From contig OZ025280.1 in NCBI GenBank assembly GCA_964019165.1, positions 11,030,428 through 11,094,427 on the forward strand: a DNA stretch of 64,000 bases. Direction: 5' to 3'. The notes under the pieces are model-generated. The model had not been told where the DNA came from. It saw nothing but the letters and a program-made list of their open reading frames with translations, and ran no database searches. The DNA comes from Mastigias papua. Lineage: Eukaryota > Cnidaria > Scyphozoa > Rhizostomeae > Mastigiidae. A program made the position numbers and the translations under genes. Positions 57,086 through 64,000 of this stretch are shown here, piece after piece (within the stretch, counting starts at the first letter, position 1; each line of letters opens with the position of its first letter).

Positions 57086-59849
57086 TTCAGCCAAGTTTCG
57101 TTAGGTAATGTCAAAAATGCTGTTTAATCGTAGAATCACACCATTGCAGCTTGGGAGAAATCTAAACAGAATTTCGATTTTTGCAACAAAGTTCTATATT
57201 CTATAATTTTACAATGTATCATATCATTTCATATTTTTTCAGATTATCCCATTTAATGCCAAACTGCACAAAATGTCGGTAAAAAAGAAATTTTCTGCTA
57301 TAAGTTTGATGTTGTTTCATAACACTTTTGCTAAATCATATCCAGTCTCAGGCGTTTCTTTGCTGTTTCCTAAAGTCATGAAACTTCAAATAACGATAGC
57401 TACCCATGTCATTCTACTGTGACACAATAATTAGAATGTGCAAGTCTTGTTGTCGTTTCTTTTTCATTTCTAGGTTGATCAAACTAGTTTTGCCAAAGTC
57501 AAACTTCATGTTCCCCTTTACTATATTATAAACAACAAAAATGAGCATAACATCTTATCCAAACAAATGCACCCCATATAATGTTCAAATAGTGTAATAT
57601 CGAATTCAAACGCTAGTTTCTAATATCCCTAATCTCTAATACTTGTCAACACTATTTAGTTGGCGGGGGAATCTCCAGCACCAATATTACCATTATCGCA
57701 GGAAACCATTAGCTCAAGTATCACAAGCGGCTCCATGAGTGAAGGCAGTGGCATGCTGGGAGGTTATCATCAGGAGGGCACTTTTGTGCCAGACAAAATG
57801 GTGCCCCCTAAATACCAAGTGCTGATCATTTGTACATCTAAGCATGTTACCCTGGGGATGAAGCAAGGGGGGATAGGGGGCTAAAGCGCCCATCAAAGCG
57901 TGCTAGGCTCTTACGGATCATGTAACAAAGGAGCCTCGGGCTTCCCCTAGGAAAAATTTTCAAGGCAAACGCCCTCTGGAATGTCAGAAAGTGCCCCTTT
58001 GAAACAAGAAACAAAAGTTGCTATCATCATTGATCTCTGTGCTCAGATGGAGAACTAATCTTTTAATCTGGAAACGAAAGACAAACAAGCTACATTCTTG
58101 GACAAAATATACCGAGACAACGACAAAAATACAGGTAGAACTAATGATTCCTCAACTCCAACTTAGAAGAGAGTAATATAGCCCTCTCTCCCCCTCCCCC
58201 TTAGATCAACATTGAGTGAAGGGGTAGGGGGCACATGTAAAAGCCATGCATCTTTTCATGAACAATGACGGTTGTCTCATAATTTTTGTCCACGATTGTA
58301 TACTGACAATTCCTTTTGGTGTCCTATGCCTACACAAGAAGCAAATCTAATGCCAGTGCACCGATGGAAATATCCGTGTTTTGTTTCTTATTCTCAACTT
58401 TACATCATACTTCGTTCTTTGTTAGAATGACAAGGGAAAGACAACATTACTGCCAAGTTTCCAGCTTCGTAGCTAGTGTCCGATTGCTTAGATAAACATG
58501 TAAACAATTTTTTGAACAAACTGTATTCCTATATTAAAACTCAGAACGGCTGAAAATCGAGAACAGCATAACAAAAATGCAAAGTTTAAGGCCCTATATA
58601 CACGGTACCTTAAGCATATCTTAAGTTGCTTATTATTATCTGCTCGTGAGTCAGATTTCAAGACTCTTGCTTATGTTGCTCAATTTTATGATGAAGATTC
58701 GTTGCATTCCATCTAGGCCACAACTTGCCACAAGGTGTATCGTTTTGCCCTTTAAATTGTATTCAACCTGCTATACTACCACTGTGCAAGCTTTGGAGTG
58801 GTTTTTAACATAGCTATGGAATCTTTTAATAAAATCATAGCAAATTTTTGCACAAATACAGAAATGATTCATGACTCATCATAGAGCTTCAGCGCCAAAA
58901 CTTTGGATCAACTTCAAATTGTTCTCTATACACAAGATTCTCTATATACAGTTATTTTCACGCTTGTGATACAACCAGGCCTGGTAGTTATAGAATAAAT
59001 TGTCAACATGTTGAACAGTGTTCTCATTTTGAAAAATTATTTCCCTAAGCCAAGGAATTTTTCTCCTTTCTAAGGGGTGTTCTAAGGAAATTTAGAATCT
59101 TAGGAAATTTTAAAGAACTCTGTAGAATTGTCAGAAAGTGTATTACTGGCAATTATGTGTGGAAATTCTGGACATCACGTTTCTTTTTGGCTGAAAAAGG
59201 CAAAGTATTACCTGCCATTTTCTAATTTGTGGGTGAAAACCAGCAATCTTACAGCCTTTCAAAAAGAGTCTAGAGTATTGTCAAGTTTTATTTTATTTTG
59301 TCTAAGGAATAAAATAATATTTGACGATACTCTTTGTCGGGGGAAGGCTATATGTCTAAAGAGGGCTACTTTTTTCTTGAGCCCAAACGCACACATGGAC
59401 AATATAGTCTGCACTTGTCAATTTTTGTAGAACACTGACTAGCATGGGCCTGCCCCTCGACAATGTGTGCCATCCATTTCATAATGCTTTTCTTGTTCCT
59501 GGTGACTAACGTTTACAAGATTCAAAGCCCAATTAAACTTTTTTCTACTATCAGAAGGCTTCTTTTCAAGAAAAGAGACAAGGTTTAAGGAATCTACGGA
59601 ATTTTTTTGCATTCTAAACAAGACTTCCCGCAATTCTGAGGAATTCTACATTCAGACAAGGGAGAAACCTACAGTGGCTGACAAGTGCACATCAAATAAA
59701 AATCCATCACACCACATTCAGTTTCGTCACATAGAATTAAAATTGGTCATACCGACTTCAAATCACTCATATCAAATTCCAATTCATGACACCAAATACA
59801 AAATCTTCACTATTGGGCAGGCATGCTTCACACCTTGCTTCACAAGACA
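57086..59849. other. Interval without a recognised gene
   Basis: CAGTGGCATGCTGGGAGG near 57749 is an unpaired hAT-like end. At 59690-59800, words resembling TCA-ACCAAATTC recur every ~22-24 bp, a loose short repeat that explains the 95-codon reading there. Nothing else is supported. Confidence 0.35.
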
Positions 59850-60901
59850 CCAAATTCTCAATAAATGGAAGCATAGTAAATGCACACTTTCGGAGATACA
59901 TTATTTAGTAATCTCATTATACAAAAGGCATAGTATATACGCAACATCTCGGGACATCTAATAGTGCAAGAGCCAACGAAGGCCCAGAGACTATTACAGC
60001 CTCCCACACTTGTCGAGCGTAAGGGCATGCTATTTGCAACTCATACGTACTAATTTTGCGGAACTATATTCAAAATTTAATGGATACGAGATATGCTTTT
60101 GTAAGATGAGGTTGCTCAGAAAAGGTGTGCCTCTATACCCAAATACTTTCGAATATCGCCCCGAGCAATGATTCTGCTGCAAAGGAAGTGCAGGTAATTT
60201 TTTCTAGATGCCAGCTCATTCGACTACAACTTGTTATCTAATTATTTTGAATCCCCACTGTTGGAATTTCCCTGTCTACATCAAGTCTACAAACATTGAA
60301 GCAGTTCCAAGGCAACTAATTGAGCGCTGTTAATGTAATCTAAATCATATATTTCAGAGCGTGTGATCTCGCCAGGTGAACAGCTTGAGTATGCTACCCT
60401 GTCACGCAAGATTTCCCGTGCATGGGGCACTGCTTTTGCAACTGCTCAATGACTCACCAATAACCCAAAGGGTGTATTCCCGTGGCCTCAGATGTCCACT
60501 TCTATATATAAACAGCTAGTGGAGCATGTTTAAATAGAAGTATTTCGCTTTGTAATTCTAGAATCCTGGAAGTTCTGATTACTTGACACCCCCTTCCAAA
60601 CGGGTTCGAATTTATCCTAGTTCACAAAAACGCCCCTTACATGCCTTATATAATTGAAAAATAGCATACAAACAGCTTGTGCAGCACACAGTCGTTTTAT
60701 TCTCCAGCTATCATGCCAATATTTAGCTAATACACACGCTTTGTGGGGACACACTACCTACCTATCTATACACGTTGCTCACCTGTTAGAAGAAGTCTCC
60801 AAACTAATGCCGAGACCTTTGTGTCTACGGAAAAATTGTTTCTATTCCTCTTTTTCTTTGAACTTCCATTGTGTATTCGGCCCCTCATTTACTCACCAAT
60901 A
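59850..60901 (+). repeat. 1,052-bp direct repeat, copy 1
   Basis: This copy matches 62080-63131 base for base except for roughly nine substitutions and no length change (offset exactly 2,230). It contains one GTGGGGAC box (CTTTGTGGGGACACAC near 60739). No TG...CA ends or target duplications are seen, so LTRs are unlikely. The overlapping readings at 60654-61231 are not gene-like. Confidence 0.97.
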
Positions 60902-60941
60902 ATTTCATGCAGCCCTCGGACTGAACAGTTTGGAGAACCCT

Positions 60942-61144
60942 GTATTAGAAGAATAGCATGTACAGACCTACCATGCCAGACTGCAATTGAACCCCTTTCT
61001 ATACCAGATCGGTGGCGAGCACAAACTTTGCAAGTACTAGCCAATTGCAATTTCGGGAGTTTGGCTGGTTTTGTCCAACTTTGGCTACTTTTATCAGAAT
61101 TTACGCCAAGTTTGCTCGAATTTCTACCATCCCAAATTGTAAGC
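60942..61144 (+). repeat. Diverged flank shared by both 1,052-bp copies
   Basis: This region aligns with 63334-63513 (shared ATTAGAAG, CAGACC, CTTTCTAT-CCAGATC, CACAAACTTTG, AATTTACGC and ACCATC-CAAATTGTA), but with many substitutions and indels. The core next to it is nearly identical. Confidence 0.75.
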
Positions 61145-62079
61145 TATTATTCCCTAGAAAAGTTTTGGCTTGAATCTGTGGGGAATGAAAGTCCCAGAAC
61201 GGTACTAGATACAAATTTAGGCTCTGCATAAGGTAGATTCCAAGACAGGGTTCTTATATATAGTAATTTGTTATATATTTACCACGCAATCATTATTTCT
61301 GCATATACACTTTTTTATTTTTTTTATCCTTAAGTCTGGACTTATTTAATTATTGTAAAGTAGGCTTACGTGAGGTGTGATTTAGCTATATTTTTGTGCA
61401 TAAGCCTACATTACATAAAACGATGCTGAGGATGATGATGATTATTAATAACATTGTCATTGTGGGCACGTAGATAGCGCCATCTAAGGAGTTTTGTGAG
61501 GCCTGGCACTGCCAGAGTAACAAGACTGAGAGGAGAGGAGAGAGAGAGAGAAAAAAAATTTGTTAGCAGACTACGCCCGTCAAATGTGCTTAAAGAAGAA
61601 AAGCAGGACGTGAAAGTGGCGAAAATGTATAGGAATCTTCAAAATTTTAGGTGCCAATGAGAGGGCACAGTGAACTCTTTGGGGGGCTCCAGCTGCCTTT
61701 GCGGATAGCCCCCGCCTGCACCATCCCCGTTTGGATAGAGATAAAAACGCTGATTAAAACTGAAGACAGCCCAAGCACATCAACATCTCTTTTCCTCTCT
61801 TGGCATGACATTCGCAGAGAGCAGGCCATACAAACGAAGGTCAAGCTTGCACTGTCTTCTAATACGGATTTTGCACAGTTTGTTAATTGCTCTTGACCAT
61901 AGTACTAGTGCTTCTTAATGTTAGCTAACCTGCTTCTACTTTCTTACAAATGAATACCTTAGTCAAAAACCGCATATTTCATCTCATAAACACAAAGCAT
62001 GTATACACCTTATAGAAAATTACTTTTCTATGAGCCTTTCTAAAGACAATATCTACACAGAAATACTGGGGCCCACTCT
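61145..62079. other. Spacer between the direct repeats
   Basis: It holds a purine tract (GAGAGGAGAGGAGAGAGAGA... at about 61527-61558) and a GATGATGAT stretch near 61430. No gene is recognised. Confidence 0.4.
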
Positions 62080-63131
62080 CCAAATTCTCAACAAATGGAA
62101 GCATAGTAAATGCACACTGTCGGAGATACATTATTTAGCAATCTCATTATACAAAAGGCATAGTATATACGCAACATCTCGGGACATCTAATAGTGCAAG
62201 AGCCAACGAAGGCCCAGAGACTATTACAGCCTCCCACACTTGTCGAGCGTAAGGGCATGCTATTTGCAACTCATACGTACTAATTTTGCGGAACTATATT
62301 CAAAATTTAATGGATACGAGATATGCTTTTGTAAGATGAGGTTGCTCAGAAAAGGTGTGCCTCTATACCCAAATACTTTCGAATATCGCCCCGAGCAATG
62401 ATTCTGCTGCAAAGGAAGTGCAGGTAATTTTTTCTAGATGCCAGCTCATTCGACTACAACTTGTTATCTAATTATTTTGAATCCCCACTGTTGGAATTTC
62501 CCTGTCTACATCAAGTCTACAAACATTGAAGCAGTTCCAAGGCAACTAATTGAGCGCTGTTAATGTAATCTAAATCATATATTTCAGAGCGTGTGATCTC
62601 GCCAGGTGAACAGCTTGAGTATGCTACCCTGTCACGCAAGATTTCCCGTGCATGGGGCACTGCTTTTGCAACTGCTCAATGACTCACCAATAACCCAAAG
62701 GGTGTATTCCCGTGGCCTCAGATGTCCACTTCTATATATAAACAGCTAGTGGAGCATGTTTAAATAGAAGTATTTCGCTTTGTAATTCTAGAATCCTGGA
62801 AGTTCTGATTACTTGACACCCCCTTCCAAACGGGTTCGAATTTATCCTAGTTCACAAAAACGCCCCTTACATGCCTTATATAATTGAAAAATAGCATACA
62901 AACAGCTTGTGCAGCACACAGTCGTTTTATTCTCCAGCTATCATGCCAATATTTAGCTAATACACACGCTTTGTGGGGACACACTACCTACATATCTATA
63001 CACGTTGCTCACCTGTTAGAAGAAGTCTCCAAACTACTGCCGAGACCTTTGTGTCTACGGAAAAATTGTTTCTATTCCTCCTTTTCTTTGAACTTCCATT
63101 GTGTATTCGGCCCCTCACGTACTCACCAATA
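62080..63131 (+). repeat. 1,052-bp direct repeat, copy 2
   Basis: This is the second copy of 59850-60901, in direct orientation, carrying the same GTGGGGAC box near 62969. The sequence to its right (from GGAACAGTTTAGAACC) continues to align with the first copy's right flank, but only at diverged level. Confidence 0.97.
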
Positions 63132-64000
63132 GGAACAGTTTAGAACCAGATTGTGACCAAACAGTAAGAAACGTTTAGCGCTCGGCCTTGAGCTAGGTTT
63201 CTTAGAAAACAACGTGCATCATAACTATGTTGAGGGAGCTGGGGCCTTACATTGTTCTTGAGTTACTCCTATCTTCTAGCGATTTTAGGCCTCAATATTC
63301 CTATAAACATTATTCTTATAAAATGAAGAGATTCTATTAGAAGTACAGACCCTTCAGGCCAGAGTGCAATCGAGTAACTTTCTATGCCAGATCTTTTTAT
63401 CACAAACTTTGTAAATCCTCATCAATTTTAATTTGGCGAGTTTTGTTTAGTCGTGGCTAGTTTTACAAGTATTTACGCTACGTTTGCCTGAATTTTACCA
63501 TCTCAAATTGTAGCTTCATGTTTTTATTATTCCCGTTTGAAAGGTAATGCAGGTGCGCAACTTGGAATTCTTGAGGGCACCGGTCCCATCCACAAAAAAG
63601 GGCACACTAAAACTTTCTAAATAAGATGCGGCCTGGCGCTTCATGAGCATACTTTTACAGGGGTGTCAGAGGGTTGTGCCCTGCAGAAGCGGATTTTGCC
63701 CCTCAAAAAATTCATCTGTAATATGATAACAGAAGCTAAAAGAGCACCATTGCAGTGGTAATAAACTTGGGATACAATGTCATGTCTACCAATGATGAAA
63801 GTCCTCAATTGATTGACACCAAGATGTACTTATTCCATGTAAAAATTCATGGGGGGTATCAGGTCTGGAGCTGCCGAGTAGGATATTTGAACACCAATGT
63901 TACAAAGCGAAGTTGCTCAACCTCTTTTCAAACTATAAACCAAATGTTTTTCAGATGTAGATCATCGATAGAGAAGCACTTTTGAAGTACGAAAGTATCA
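63132..64000. other. Right edge, diverged duplicate flank and unannotated DNA
   Basis: 63334-63513 is the diverged partner of 60942-61144. The rest shows repeat-like GGGCACCGGTCCC and TTTTGCCCCTC words and no confident gene. The reading starting at 63755 is cut by the window edge or ends by chance. Confidence 0.4.

Noticed and set aside
60654..61231. Overlapping ORFs of 82 and 162 codons in and beside the direct repeat
   Set aside because: They overlap in different frames. The first recurs only because the DNA is duplicated, and the composition is not protein-like.
59850..63131. LTR retrotransposon with 1,052-bp LTRs
   Set aside because: There are no TG...CA ends, no target duplication, no primer-binding site and no coding interior. 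Homology also continues beyond the right end.
1..64000. tRNA or rRNA genes
   Set aside because: I saw no cloverleaf with a GGTTCRA-type box B and no rRNA-like block. A covariance-model scan would be needed to exclude them fully.

Overview
The window is eukaryotic nuclear DNA, most likely from an invertebrate animal. It is AT-rich and gene-poor. It has short GT-AG introns, decayed transposons of several classes, many small inverted-repeat elements and about 13 kb of satellite DNA. Nothing bacterial is present, such as operons, ribosome binding sites or dense long ORFs. I cannot name the species.

Layout. 0-4.5 kb: a decayed minus-strand Helitron with recognisable Rep (HUH and Y2 motifs) and PIF1-type helicase, one spliceable intron, one in-frame stop and two frameshifts; it runs off the left edge. 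9.6-11.5 kb: a small three-exon minus-strand gene for a 91-residue protein with a probable ubiquitin-like (beta-grasp) domain, plus candidate exons. 12.2-12.7 kb: an ATAC microsatellite and a cluster of GTGGGGAC boxes. 13-27.7 kb: mostly small DNA transposons. Four hAT-like copies here carry 8-bp target duplications (a fifth lies at 56.9 kb), and several elements of a TTAA-GGCTG-ended family are present. 28.1-29.6 kb: unrecognised coding exons on both strands, some broken by frameshifts. 30.6-31.2 kb: the 3' end of a non-LTR retrotransposon with a strong terminal hairpin. 33.5-34.3 kb: a duplicated terminal exon with a C-C-H-C motif in one copy. 36.7-52.2 kb: a diverged ~257-bp satellite, interrupted at 39.79-44.73 kb by an insert that contains a copia gag fragment, 23 copies of a 115-bp satellite and minus-strand exons of unknown function. 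52.2-54 kb: a decayed copia pol and gag fragment. 54.5-59.8 kb: more boxes and small repeats. 59.85-63.13 kb: two direct copies of a 1,052-bp sequence.

The most unusual theme is one short sequence, GTCCCCACAA followed by an RTGTGAGT-like tail. It occurs in both satellites and also as isolated clusters at 12.3, 34.8, 54.5, 60.7 and 63.0 kb. At 12.3 and 54.5 kb the boxes form doublets spaced 27-29 bp and repeated every 164-167 bp, and I see no similarity in the DNA between doublets. The coding parts do not form an obvious common pathway. Most are transposon proteins or single exons that cannot be named by eye.
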